DNA from: 40CM-4-68-19 sp036513415
GTDB lineage: Bacteria > Myxococcota > Myxococcia > Myxococcales > 40CM-4-68-19
Assembly: GCA_036513415.1 (NCBI GenBank)
Contig: DATBZA010000039.1
Location: 10,749 to 74,748 of the forward strand
DNA: 64,000 nucleotides
Direction of reading: 5' to 3'
In this document: piece by piece, positions 34,459 through 43,831 of the stretch
Position numbering within the stretch: the stretch's first letter is position 1
Layout: every line of letters begins with the position of its first letter
Notes under the pieces: model-generated
What the model was told of the DNA's origin: nothing
Database searches by the model: none
What the model saw: the letters and a program-made list of their open reading frames with translations, nothing else
Made by a program: the position numbers and the translations under genes

Positions 34459-34542
34459 GGGCGGGGGAACCGCGCGATAGTCATGCTTTGCGGTTCCGCC
34501 GCCCGCCCGTGCGCGCTTCCCCCCTTGGGGCGCGCTGACTCC
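34459..34542. terminator. Pair of strong GC hairpins after rpsA
   Basis: The first stem pairs GGGCGGGGGAACCGC (34459-34473) with GCGGTTCCGCCGCCCGCC (34490-34507) with one bulge. The second pairs GCGCG and CCCC with GGGG and CGCGC around 34511-34535. No T-run follows either, so an intrinsic terminator in the strict sense is not evident; they may still stop transcription between rpsA and the convergent small gene, or protect the 3' end. Confidence 0.4.
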
Positions 34543-34582
34543 AAGCATGTTCCACGCACTGGGGGGCCTGCGTCAATCCGTC

Positions 34583-34876
34583 CTATGCGACTTTCGTCGC
34601 AGGTGGGATGGCGGGGGGCGGGACGGGCTTCCGGCGCATGACGATGCCCAGCGCGAGGCCCACTACAACTCCGATCACCGTCCCCACCAGTTGGGTCACG
34701 ACGAGCTTGTTCATCGCCCAGTTCACGGCGTCGGTGCAGTTGAAGGCCGAGGCGGCGCCGGAGGGGACCGGGGGTGTGTACCAATACGAGATCATCTTGG
34801 GGCCAAGCCAGGTGGCGAGGAGGCCGAAGATCAGCGCGCAGACCAGCGATGAGATGGTGACTCGTTTCATGCCCAT
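34583..34876 (-). CDS. Small two-helix membrane protein
   Basis: 97 residues with helices at about 6-27 (VTISSLVCALIFGLLATWLG) and 57-79 (LVVTQLVGTVIGVVVGLALG), a periplasmic or extracellular loop containing a Cys (FNCTDAVNW) and a proline-rich basic tail (MRRKPVPPPAIPPATKVA). The start may be the MGMKRV or the MKRV methionine. It is convergent with rpsA. No family recognised. Confidence 0.65.
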   Translation of the reverse strand: MGMKRVTISSLVCALIFGLLATWLGPKMISYWYTPPVPSGAASAFNCTDAVNWAMNKLVVTQLVGTVIGVVVGLALGIVMRRKPVPPPAIPPATKVA

Positions 34877-35033
34877 ACCCTATCAACTTTCATCCGGCTT
34901 CGAGTCCGCGGGCACCCGCGGCAGCGACCCGGTGGCAAGCGCGCGAAGGCGGCGAGAATCGGGCGGCCGTGCAAGCATCACCTTGACTTCGGAGCGAGTG
35001 CGCCTTTAATACGCCGCTTTCGCAGAGTCAGCC

Positions 35034-35612
35034 GTGGACGATCTCATCCTCAACGTCGATGCCCTCGAAGAGGCAAACCAGCCCTTCGAGGCGGACCTGA
35101 CGCGCGAGTTTCTCGACAGCGTCCTCCGCGCTCCTCCGGCTACCGAGTTCCATGCCAGCGGCGCCTCGCACTTGCGAGGTGCGGCGACCAAGATGGGACG
35201 GGAAGTGCTGGTGCGCGCTAAATTCCGGGTGCCGCTCAGCGGCCCCTGCAAGCGCTGCCTCAAGCCCGTGCCGCTCGAAGAGGCTGTCGAGCTGACCCGG
35301 ACGTACGTGCCGGAGAAGCAGGCGCATCCCACCGCCGAGCACAAGGGCGACGCCTCCGAAGGCAGCTTCGATCCCGAGCTCGTCGACGAGGACACCTACG
35401 CCGGCAAGGAGATCGATCTGCTGCCGGCGGTCCGGGAGCAGATCCTCCTGTACATTCCTTCCTCGCCGCTCTGCCGCGAGGATTGTCCCGGTCTCTGCCC
35501 CAGCTGCGGCAAGGATCTCAACGAAGGCGAGTGCGGCTGCGACCGCGCCGTCATGGACCCGCGCTGGGCGGCCCTGAAAGGCATCCAGCTCGAAAAGAAG
35601 AAGGAGAAGTGA
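35034..35612 (+). CDS. yceD: YceD/DUF177 family protein (large-subunit rRNA accumulation factor)
   Basis: 192 residues. YceD-family proteins are needed for normal 23S rRNA levels in E. coli and plants and are almost always encoded just before rpmF, as here. Visible features are VLVRAKFRVPLSGPCKRCLK with its CxxC pair and the C-terminal DCPGLCPSCGKDLNEGECGC, a cysteine cluster that probably binds zinc. The start is a GTG (DDLILNVDALEE follows), with no better ATG in frame. It is one base from the rpmF ATG, so the two are cotranscribed and followed by plsX. Confidence 0.92.
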   Translation: MDDLILNVDALEEANQPFEADLTREFLDSVLRAPPATEFHASGASHLRGAATKMGREVLVRAKFRVPLSGPCKRCLKPVPLEEAVELTRTYVPEKQAHPTAEHKGDASEGSFDPELVDEDTYAGKEIDLLPAVREQILLYIPSSPLCREDCPGLCPSCGKDLNEGECGCDRAVMDPRWAALKGIQLEKKKEK

Positions 35613-35613
35613 G

Positions 35614-35796
35614 ATGGGTGTCCCGAAGAAGCGAACCAGCCGCCAGAAGCGCGACCAGCGGCGGGCCCACTGGAAGGCGACCGCGCCGAACGTCGGCACC
35701 TGCCCCAACTGCGGCGAGCCGGTCCTCTCCCACCGGGCGTGCCCCAAGTGCGGCCAGTACCGCGGCAAGCAGGTGCAGCCCGGCGCGGAGGACTAG
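35614..35796 (+). CDS. rpmF: 50S ribosomal protein L32
   Basis: 60 residues: MGVPKKRTSRQKRDQRRAHW at the start and TCPNCGEPVLSHRACPKCGQ, a complete four-cysteine zinc site (CxxC and CxxC). This is the C-plus, zinc-binding form; no second zinc-free paralogue is in the window. Between yceD and plsX, as in most Proteobacteria; AGGAGAAG lies before the ATG at the end of yceD. Confidence 0.97.
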   Translation: MGVPKKRTSRQKRDQRRAHWKATAPNVGTCPNCGEPVLSHRACPKCGQYRGKQVQPGAED

Positions 35797-35853
35797 CCGC
35801 GGCCACCGCAGGCGGCCCCAGGCTGCGCTGGTGAAGTCACCATTCGCGTTCAC

Positions 35854-36882
35854 ATGATCGCACTCGACGCCATGGGGGGCGATCTCGCTCCCGCAGCCAC
35901 GGTCGAGGGCGCCCTGCGCGCGCATCGCGAGCGCGGGCTGGAGGTCGTCCTGGTCGGCGGCGAGCAGCGCCTGCGCGCGGAGCTGAACCGGCTCGGCGCC
36001 GGCGACCACGAGCTGCGGATCCACCACGCCTCGGAAGTGGTGGAGATGGCCGAGCATCCGGGCCAGGCGCTGCGGCGAAAGAAGGACAGCTCGATCCGGG
36101 TCTGCTTCGACCTCTGCAAATCGGGCGCGGCGGCGGGCATGGTCTCCGCCGGCAACTCCGGTGCGGTCCTGGCCGGAGGGCTGTTCGTGCTCGGGCGGCT
36201 CGATCACGTGGACCGCCCCTGCATCGTCGGGTCGTTGCCCACGCTCGGCGGCTCCGGACGCGCGGTGCTGGTGGACATGGGCGCGAACGTCGATTGCACG
36301 CCGCTGCAGCTGGTCCAGTTCGCCCTGATGGGCGAGATCTATGCCCGCCGCGTCCTCGGCGTCCCGCAGCCCCGCGTCGGCGTGGTGGCCAATGGCGAGG
36401 AAGAAGGAAAGGGCACCGATCTCACCCGCGCCGCCGCGGCTGCCTTGCGCAAGCCCGAGAGCGGTGTCCGCTTCCAGGGGTACGTGGAAGGCAAGGACGT
36501 GTTCTCCGGCGACTTCGACGTCATCGCCACCGACGGGTTCACCGGCAACGTGCTCCTCAAGACGGCCGAGGGCGCGGTGTGGGCCTTCGGCCAGCTGCTC
36601 AAGCGCCAGATCCAGTCGAGCCGGGTAGCGACGGCCGCCGCTCTGCTGATGAAATCCCAGCTCGAGCAGGTGAAGCGGCGCGTCGACTACGAGGAGGTGG
36701 GGGGCGCTCCGCTGCTCGGCGTGCGCGGGGTGGCGATGATTGCCCACGGTCGATCCACCCATCGCGCCATCCTCAACGCCCTTTCCGGGGCGGAGGCGTT
36801 CGCCGGGCAGCATCTCGAGGAGGACCTGACCGCGGCTGCTCGGCGCGGAGAGGATCTCCTCGCGCAGCGTGCTGCATCTTGA
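35854..36882 (+). CDS. plsX: Phosphate acyltransferase PlsX
   Basis: 342 residues. Converts acyl-ACP to acyl-phosphate for phospholipid synthesis in the PlsX/PlsY route. The start MIALDAMGGDLAP is the family signature and SAGNSGAVLAGGLFVLGRLD, VLVDMGANVDCTPLQLVQFA, TDGFTGNVLLKTAEG and GGAPLLGVRGVAMIAHGRS follow in order. Start and length fit; no PlsY is in the window. It sits between rpmF and fabH, the conserved beginning of the fatty-acid cluster. Confidence 0.97.
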   Translation: MIALDAMGGDLAPAATVEGALRAHRERGLEVVLVGGEQRLRAELNRLGAGDHELRIHHASEVVEMAEHPGQALRRKKDSSIRVCFDLCKSGAAAGMVSAGNSGAVLAGGLFVLGRLDHVDRPCIVGSLPTLGGSGRAVLVDMGANVDCTPLQLVQFALMGEIYARRVLGVPQPRVGVVANGEEEGKGTDLTRAAAAALRKPESGVRFQGYVEGKDVFSGDFDVIATDGFTGNVLLKTAEGAVWAFGQLLKRQIQSSRVATAAALLMKSQLEQVKRRVDYEEVGGAPLLGVRGVAMIAHGRSTHRAILNALSGAEAFAGQHLEEDLTAAARRGEDLLAQRAAS

Positions 36883-36906
36883 CGCGGCGCGCATCCGCTA
36901 TACTGT
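36879..36906 (+). promoter_or_regulatory. Candidate promoter of fabH
   Basis: TTGACG lies at the plsX stop codon; a -10 can be drawn as TACTGT with a 16-base spacer or TATACT with 14 bases. The first fits better. It would start transcription about 20 bases before the fabH ATG. Confidence 0.45.
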
Positions 36907-36932
36907 CCGGCGCCTTTTCGCTGGAGAAGCAC

Positions 36933-37922
36933 ATGCAACGCTCGCGGATCATCGGAACTGGCTCCTACCTCCCCGTCCGGAAGGTCACCAACGACGATCT
37001 CGTGAAGGAGTTCGGGATCGACACCAGCGACGCTTGGATCCGGGAGCGGACCGGCATCGGCGCGCGGCGCATCGCCGCGGCCGACGAGGCCACCAGCGAC
37101 ATGGCCACGGCCGCCGCGCGCAAGGCGCTGGAGATGGCCGGCGTCCGGCCCGAGGAGCTGGACATGATCGTGATCGGGACCGTCACGCCCGACATGCCAT
37201 TTCCCTCCGCCGCTACGTTGGTGCAGGCGAAGCTGGGCGCGACCAGGGCCGCCTGCTTCGACGTCACCGCGGCCTGCGCGGGCTCCATCTACGCGATCGC
37301 GATCGCCGACAGCTTCATCCGCACCGGCCAGGCAAAGCGCGTGCTGGCGATCGGCGCCGAGTTGCTCACCCGCATCACCGACTGGAAGGACCGTGCTTCC
37401 TGCGTGCTCTTCGGGGACGCGGCGGGCGCGATGGTGATCGCTCCCGAGACGCGCAAGGATCGCGGCATCCTCTCCACCCACCTGTACACCGACGGGACGC
37501 AGGCCGGCATCCTCAACATCCCCGGCGGCGGCAGCAAGAAGCCCTTCAGCCCCGAGGTGTGGGAGAAGCGCGAGCAGTTCATCCGGATGAACGGCCGCGA
37601 GGTGTACAAGACGGCGGTCCGGGTGCTCGAGGCGGCTTCACGCGAGGCCCTGGAGCGCAACGGATACAAACCGCGCGACGTGGACTACGTCATCGCGCAC
37701 CAGGCGAACCTGCGCATTCTCGAGTCGGTGATGAAGCGGCTGGAGATCCCGCTGGAGAAGTGCGAGATCAACATCGACCAGGTGGGGAACACCTCGTCCG
37801 CCTCGGTCCCGCTCACGCTCGACCAGGCCAACCGGGCCGGCAAGCTGAAGGACGGCGACCTGATCCTGATGATGGCCATCGGAGGCGGAATGGCCTGGGG
37901 AAGCGGGCTCATGCGCTGGTAG
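36933..37922 (+). CDS. fabH: 3-oxoacyl-ACP synthase III (KAS III)
   Basis: 329 residues. Starts fatty-acid chains by condensing acetyl-CoA with malonyl-ACP. The catalytic triad is present: Cys115 in VTAACAGSIY, His256 in VIAHQANLRI and Asn286 in QVGNTSSAS. The start MQRSRIIGTGSYLPVRKVTN is the family N-terminus. A spacer of 50 bases follows plsX; fabD follows after 41 bases. Confidence 0.98.
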   Translation: MQRSRIIGTGSYLPVRKVTNDDLVKEFGIDTSDAWIRERTGIGARRIAAADEATSDMATAAARKALEMAGVRPEELDMIVIGTVTPDMPFPSAATLVQAKLGATRAACFDVTAACAGSIYAIAIADSFIRTGQAKRVLAIGAELLTRITDWKDRASCVLFGDAAGAMVIAPETRKDRGILSTHLYTDGTQAGILNIPGGGSKKPFSPEVWEKREQFIRMNGREVYKTAVRVLEAASREALERNGYKPRDVDYVIAHQANLRILESVMKRLEIPLEKCEINIDQVGNTSSASVPLTLDQANRAGKLKDGDLILMMAIGGGMAWGSGLMRW

Positions 37923-37963
37923 GGGCGGAACCTCGTGGCGCAAGGTATCTGGAGAGTGAGTCG

Positions 37964-38917
37964 ATGAAGCTCGCATTCGTGTTCCCTGGACAGGGGTCGC
38001 AGTACGTCGGCATGGGGCAGGCGCTCGCCGCGGCCTTTCCGGCCGCGCGGGGGGCGCTGGACGAGGCCGATGCGGCCCTGGGCGGCGGCCTGCTCAAGCT
38101 GATGTTCGAGGGACCGGAAGAGGAGTTGCGCAAGACGGCGAACACGCAGCCGGCGATCCTGGCGGCCTCCATCGCCGTCCACCGCGTGCTGGTGAAGGAG
38201 GCGGGCGGCGCTTTCAAGCTCCCGGCCTTCTACGCGGGGCACTCCCTCGGCGAATACTCGGCGCTGGTCGCGGCCGGGGCGATGTCGTTGCAGGACGGCG
38301 TTCGCGCTGTTCGTGCGCGGGGGACCTTCATGCAGGAGGCGGTCCCCGCCGGCGAAGGGGCCATGGCCGCGATCCTCGGCCTGGACCCGCAGCGCGTGAA
38401 GGAGGCCTGTGCCGAGGCGCGAGAGCAGGAGCCCGGCAGGGTGGTGGAGCCCGCCAATTACAACTCGCCCGAGCAGACGGTGATCGCGGGGCACGCGTCC
38501 GCGGTGGACCGCGCCATCGCGGCGTGCAAGGCCAAGGGCGCGAAGCGGGCGCTGCCCCTTCCGGTGAGCGCGCCCTTCCACTGCTCCTTGATGTCTCCGG
38601 TGCAGCCCAGGCTCACCGAGGTGCTGGCGCGGGTGCAGTTCAGGCGGCCCAACGCGCCGGTGATCGCCAACGCCACCGCCGAGCCGAACACCGATCCGGC
38701 GCGGATCGTGCCGCTGCTCTTGACGCAGGTCACCTCTCCGGTCCGCTGGGTGGAGACGGTGCAGAAGATGGCGCTCAACGGCGTGGACACCCTGATCGAG
38801 CTTGGGCCGGGGAAGGTCCTCTCCGGCCTCGCGCGGCGCATCGACAAGGGCCTCCGCACCTACTCGGTGGAAGATCCCGAAGGCCTCGCCGCGGTGGTCC
38901 GCGAGGTGTTCCAGTGA
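37964..38917 (+). CDS. fabD: Malonyl-CoA:ACP transacylase
   Basis: 317 residues. Loads malonate onto ACP. MKLAFVFPGQGSQYVGMGQA begins the FabD acyltransferase fold; the nucleophile is Ser94 in GHSLGEYSAL and the catalytic His lies in SAPFHCSLM, with the second motif GPGKVLSGLARRI near the end. A GGAGAGTGAG Shine-Dalgarno stretch precedes the ATG. Its TGA overlaps the next gene's GTG (GTGA), tying the lipoprotein gene to this operon. Confidence 0.97.
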   Translation: MKLAFVFPGQGSQYVGMGQALAAAFPAARGALDEADAALGGGLLKLMFEGPEEELRKTANTQPAILAASIAVHRVLVKEAGGAFKLPAFYAGHSLGEYSALVAAGAMSLQDGVRAVRARGTFMQEAVPAGEGAMAAILGLDPQRVKEACAEAREQEPGRVVEPANYNSPEQTVIAGHASAVDRAIAACKAKGAKRALPLPVSAPFHCSLMSPVQPRLTEVLARVQFRRPNAPVIANATAEPNTDPARIVPLLLTQVTSPVRWVETVQKMALNGVDTLIELGPGKVLSGLARRIDKGLRTYSVEDPEGLAAVVREVFQ

Positions 38918-39420
38918 GGCTGTTCCCGCTCGCCGCGGTGCTCGCGTTGGCGGCATGCCAGGGCCAGGGCGAGCTGAAGAAGCAGATGCGGGACGACGCC
39001 TGCACGAAGAACCTCGATTGCGCCTACGGCCTCGAGTGCGTGCCCGCGGCGGGCGCGGACGGGGGGCCCGTCGCCGGCGCTGGACGCACCTGCCAGTTCC
39101 ACTCCTTCGGCGACTGCGAGGGCGACGGCACGCAGCCGGGGCCCGACGGGCAGCCGCAATGCCTGCACTCGTACAAGTGCCGGGACGGCCATTGCACCGT
39201 GCAGTGCGCCGGCCATAAAGACTGCAGGGGAGGGGAAGTCTGCAAGGTCGGCATCTGCCAGAAGGGGGGCGCGGTGGCGAGCTGCTATGAAAACCGCGAC
39301 TGCATCTACCCGGAAACCTGCTACTACGGACAGTGCGTGACGCCCCCGCCCGCCACGCGCTGCAGCAGCGACCTGGACTGCCCGGTGGGGAACCGGTGCA
39401 TCAATGGCTTATGCCAGTAG
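38914..39420 (+). CDS. Cysteine-rich lipoprotein inserted in the fatty-acid cluster
   Basis: 168 residues from a GTG. The lipobox is LAAC at Cys14 (VRLFPLAAVLALAAC). The mature part has about 20 cysteines in repeated units of the type CxxNxDCxYGxxC and CxxHxDCRGGEVC, like Dickkopf-type or disulphide-rich myxobacterial modules, ending CSSDLDCPVGNRCINGLCQ. Extracytoplasmic, so presumably an envelope or surface protein. It overlaps fabD by four bases but acpP has its own promoter. The reason for being in a fab cluster is unknown. Confidence 0.8.
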   Translation: MRLFPLAAVLALAACQGQGELKKQMRDDACTKNLDCAYGLECVPAAGADGGPVAGAGRTCQFHSFGDCEGDGTQPGPDGQPQCLHSYKCRDGHCTVQCAGHKDCRGGEVCKVGICQKGGAVASCYENRDCIYPETCYYGQCVTPPPATRCSSDLDCPVGNRCINGLCQ

Positions 39421-39440
39421 AGGTTGTGACGCGCGCGGGC

Positions 39441-39468
39441 TTGCGAGCATGCAAAAGCGTGCTACAAG
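39441..39468 (+). promoter_or_regulatory. Candidate promoter of acpP
   Basis: TTGCGA and TACAAG with a 16-base spacer, about 42 bases before the acpP start. A strong separate promoter for acpP is expected because ACP is very abundant. AGGAAAGGA a few bases before the ATG is a strong ribosome binding site. Confidence 0.5.
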
Positions 39469-39510
39469 GCCGCGCCAGTTTTAGATCAGGGACCAGGAAA
39501 GGATCCGCCC

Positions 39511-39744
39511 ATGTCCGTCGAGGCGAAGGTCAAGAGCATCATCGCGGAGCAGCTCGGGGTCGGAGAAGACGAGATCAAGGCGGAATCCGCCTTCATTGAA
39601 GACCTCGGCGCCGACTCCCTCGATATCGTCGAGCTGGTGATGGCGATGGAAGAGGAATTCGAGGTCGAGATCCCCGATGAGGAGGCCGAGCACATCAAGA
39701 CGGTCCAGGACGCGGTGAACTTCATCAACGAGCACAAGAAATAG
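39511..39744 (+). CDS. acpP: Acyl carrier protein
   Basis: 77 residues, acidic. Carries growing acyl chains on a phosphopantetheine arm attached at Ser36 in GADSLDIVELVMAMEE. MSVEAKVKSIIAEQLGVGED begins the normal ACP fold. It lies between fabD/lipoprotein and fabF, ten bases before fabF. Confidence 0.98.
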   Translation: MSVEAKVKSIIAEQLGVGEDEIKAESAFIEDLGADSLDIVELVMAMEEEFEVEIPDEEAEHIKTVQDAVNFINEHKK

Positions 39745-39754
39745 GTCGCAGATC

Positions 39755-40999
39755 ATGCAGCGGGTCGAACGCAGAGTGGTGGTCACCGGGATCGGCCTCG
39801 TCACGCCCTTGGGGATCGGCACCAAGGAGTCGTGGGAGGCGGCCATTGCGGGAAAGTCCGGCGTGGGCCCCATCACGCGTTTCGACGTCAAGGACCTGCC
39901 CAGCCGGATCGCCGGCGAGGTCAAGGGCTTCGATCCCGCGCAGTTCATGGACAAGAAAGAGGCGCGCAGGAACGATCTCTTCATCCAGTTCGGCCTGGCC
40001 GCCACCGAGCTCGCTCTGAAGGACGCCGGCCTCCCCACCGACAAGCCGCTGGGCGAACGCGTCGGGGTGATCGTCGGCTCCGGCATGGGCGGTCTCGCGA
40101 CGCTCGAGGAGACGCACCTCACGGCCGTGCAGAAGGGCCACCGGCGCGTGAGCCCGTTTTTCATCCCTTCCATCATCGTCAACCTCGTCGGCGGCCAGAT
40201 CTCCATCCGCTATGGCGCCGCGGGCGTGAACTACGCGCCGGTCTCCGCCTGCGCGACCGGCAACCACGCGCTGGGCGAGTCGATGCGGCACCTGCAACAT
40301 GGCGACGTGGACGTGATGATCAGCGGCGGCGCGGAAGCGACCATCACGCTGCTCGGCATCTCCGGCTTCACCTCCGCGCGCGCGCTCAGCGAGCGCAATG
40401 ACCAGCCCGAAAAGGCCTCGCGCCCGTTCGACAAGGACCGCGACGGCTTCGTTCCCGGAGAGGGCGCGGGCATCCTCATTCTCGAAGAGCTCGAGCATGC
40501 CAAGCGGCGCGGCGCGCGCATCTACTGCGAGCTGACCGGCTATGCCGCCACGGCCGACGCTTTCCACATCACCCAGCCCAGCGGCAGCGGCGCGGAGCGG
40601 GCGATGAGGCTCTGCCTGCAGGACGCGGACCTCCGGCCGGAGGACGTGCAGTACGTGAACGCGCACGGCACCTCCACGCCGGTCGGCGACCTTGCGGAGG
40701 TCAAGGCCATCAAGAGGGTGTTCGGCGACTGGGCGAAGAAAGGCCTGATGGTCAGCTCCACCAAGAGCATGACCGGGCACCTGCTCGGCGCCGCCGGCGG
40801 CGTGGAGGCGGCGTTCAGCGCGCTCGCGCTGTACCACGGGATCATCCCGCCCACGATCAACGTCGACAACCAGGACCCGGAATGCGACGTCGACGTGGTG
40901 CCGAACCAGGCCCGCGAGATCCGGATCAAGACCGCGGTTTCGAACTCGTTCGGTTTCGGCGGCACCAATGCCGTCGTAGCGCTGCAGCGCTTCGGATGA
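39755..40999 (+). CDS. fabF: 3-oxoacyl-ACP synthase II (KAS II)
   Basis: 414 residues. Elongates acyl-ACP with malonyl-ACP. Catalytic Cys166 in VSACATGNHAL, His in VNAHGTSTPVGD and the second His in SMTGHLLGAAGG are present, as is the C-terminal SNSFGFGGTNAVVALQ. MQRVERRVVVTGIGLVTPLG is the family start. Follows acpP and is followed by glyA after 16 bases. Confidence 0.98.
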   Translation: MQRVERRVVVTGIGLVTPLGIGTKESWEAAIAGKSGVGPITRFDVKDLPSRIAGEVKGFDPAQFMDKKEARRNDLFIQFGLAATELALKDAGLPTDKPLGERVGVIVGSGMGGLATLEETHLTAVQKGHRRVSPFFIPSIIVNLVGGQISIRYGAAGVNYAPVSACATGNHALGESMRHLQHGDVDVMISGGAEATITLLGISGFTSARALSERNDQPEKASRPFDKDRDGFVPGEGAGILILEELEHAKRRGARIYCELTGYAATADAFHITQPSGSGAERAMRLCLQDADLRPEDVQYVNAHGTSTPVGDLAEVKAIKRVFGDWAKKGLMVSSTKSMTGHLLGAAGGVEAAFSALALYHGIIPPTINVDNQDPECDVDVVPNQAREIRIKTAVSNSFGFGGTNAVVALQRFG

Positions 41000-41015
41000 T
41001 AGAAGAGCGGGCCCA

Positions 41016-42281
<1,266 letters not shown>

Positions 42282-42284
42282 CCC

Positions 42285-42758
42285 GTGAAGTGTCCGTTTT
42301 GCGCCGAGCCGGAGAACAAGGTCATCGACTCGCGCCTCTCCAACCAGGGCGCGGTCATCCGGCGCCGGAGGGAATGCCTGCGCTGCCAGCGGCGCTTCAC
42401 CACCTACGAGCGGGTGGAGGAGATCCTCCCCATGGTGGTGAAGAAGGACGGGCGGCGCGAGGCGTTCGACCGGCAGAAGGTGCTCGACGGCCTGAAGCTC
42501 GCCTGCCAGAAGCGCCCCGTCGGCGCCGAGCAGCTCGAGGCGGTGGTGGACGGCATCGAGCGGCGGCTGCAAGAGATGGGCGAGAAGGAGGTGCCCAGCT
42601 CGGTGATCGGCGAATCGGTGATGCGCGAGCTGGCGCGGCTCGACGAAGTCGCCTACGTGCGGTTCGCCAGCGTGTACCGTTCGTTCAAGGACCTCGGGGA
42701 GTTCATGAGCGAGCTGAAGGAGCTGATCTCCGAGCGCAAGAGCGCGCCGAAGAAGTGA
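42285..42758 (+). CDS. nrdR: Transcriptional repressor NrdR
   Basis: 157 residues. ATP/dATP-sensing repressor of ribonucleotide reductase genes. Zinc ribbon at residues 3-34 with Cys3, Cys6, Cys31 and Cys34 (MKCPFCAEPENKVIDSR and ECLRCQRRF), followed by the ATP-cone (MVVKKDGRREAFDRQKVLDG). Starts with GTG three bases after glyA. Its TGA overlaps ribD's GTG (GTGA). nrdR next to rib genes is a common arrangement, probably historical. Confidence 0.97.
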   Translation: MKCPFCAEPENKVIDSRLSNQGAVIRRRRECLRCQRRFTTYERVEEILPMVVKKDGRREAFDRQKVLDGLKLACQKRPVGAEQLEAVVDGIERRLQEMGEKEVPSSVIGESVMRELARLDEVAYVRFASVYRSFKDLGEFMSELKELISERKSAPKK

Positions 42759-43831
42759 CGTCCGAGGACTTCATGCGCCTCGCGCTGGCCGAGGCGGAGA
42801 AGGGCCGCGGGCGCACGCACCCCAACCCGGTGGTCGGCGCGCTGGTGGTGCGCAGGGGCCGCGTGATCGCCCGCGGCCATCACGAGAGGGCCGGCCTCCC
42901 CCATGCGGAAGTGAACGCGCTGCGCAGGGCCGGTGAACGCGCCCGCGGCGCCGACGTGTACGTGAGCCTCGAGCCCTGCAACCACCAAGGGCGCACGCCT
43001 CCCTGCACCGAGGCGCTGATCGCCGCCGGCGTGGGCCGCGTGTTCTTCGGGAGCCGCGACCCGAACCCCCGGGTGGACGGACACGGGGCGCGCCGGCTGC
43101 GGCGCGCGGGAATCGAGGTGCGCTCCGGGGTGCTCCAGGCGGCATGCGACGCTTCCAACGAACCCTGGTTCAAGTTCATCACCACCGGGATCCCCTGGGT
43201 GGTGCTCAAGGCGGCCGTGACCCTCGACGGAAAGCTGGCCCCCCGGAGCGGTGTCCGGCAATGGATCAGCTCGGAGCGCTCGCGGCGGCTCGTCCATCGC
43301 TGGCGCAACGAGCTGGATGCCGTGCTGGTCGGAGCGGGGACGGTGCGCGCCGACGATCCCTCGCTCACGGTCCGGGGCGTGGCGAACGGGAGAAACCCGC
43401 TCCGGGTCGTGTTAGGCAAGGTGCCGCGGCGCGCCCGGATCCTGCGCCAGCCCGGTGAGACCCTCGCCGAGGAAGGCCCGCTGCGCGCGGTGCTCCGCCG
43501 GCTGAGCCGTCGCGGGATCACCAGCGTCCTGGTCGAGGGTGGCGCCCGCGTGTACGGACAGTTCCTCGCCGGCGGGCTCTGGGACGAGCTGCGCCTGTTC
43601 GTGGCGCCGAAAGTCTTCGGCCCGCGGGCCCTTTCCTGGGTGGACGGCGTCCGCGGCTCGATCGAGGACCTGGAGGTCCGGTCGGTCGAGCGCGTCGGCG
43701 TCGACGCGCTCCTGATGCTGCGGCCTCTTAGTGGCGGCCGCCGTGGCCCCGGTGCCCGCCGCCGTGCCCCTCGAAATGGCGCGCCTGCCCGGTCGGGAAC
43801 GCGCGCACGGGTTGCGCCGATCGCACGATGA
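42755..43831 (+). CDS. ribD: Bifunctional riboflavin biosynthesis deaminase/reductase RibD
   Basis: 358 residues. Deaminase domain with the zinc site His50-Ala-Glu52 and the pair Cys75/Cys84 in EPCNHQGRTPPC; the reductase domain starts near residue 145 (WVVLKAAVTLDGKLAPRSGV) and includes DAVLVGAGTVRADDPSLTVR and SVLVEGGARVYGQFLAGGLW. The expected end is after LLMLRPL, but no stop occurs there and the frame runs 35 more residues of Gly/Arg-rich sequence into the convergent gene's 3' end. The enzyme's core is intact. Confidence 0.95.
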   Translation: MTSEDFMRLALAEAEKGRGRTHPNPVVGALVVRRGRVIARGHHERAGLPHAEVNALRRAGERARGADVYVSLEPCNHQGRTPPCTEALIAAGVGRVFFGSRDPNPRVDGHGARRLRRAGIEVRSGVLQAACDASNEPWFKFITTGIPWVVLKAAVTLDGKLAPRSGVRQWISSERSRRLVHRWRNELDAVLVGAGTVRADDPSLTVRGVANGRNPLRVVLGKVPRRARILRQPGETLAEEGPLRAVLRRLSRRGITSVLVEGGARVYGQFLAGGLWDELRLFVAPKVFGPRALSWVDGVRGSIEDLEVRSVERVGVDALLMLRPLSGGRRGPGARRRAPRNGAPARSGTRARVAPIAR

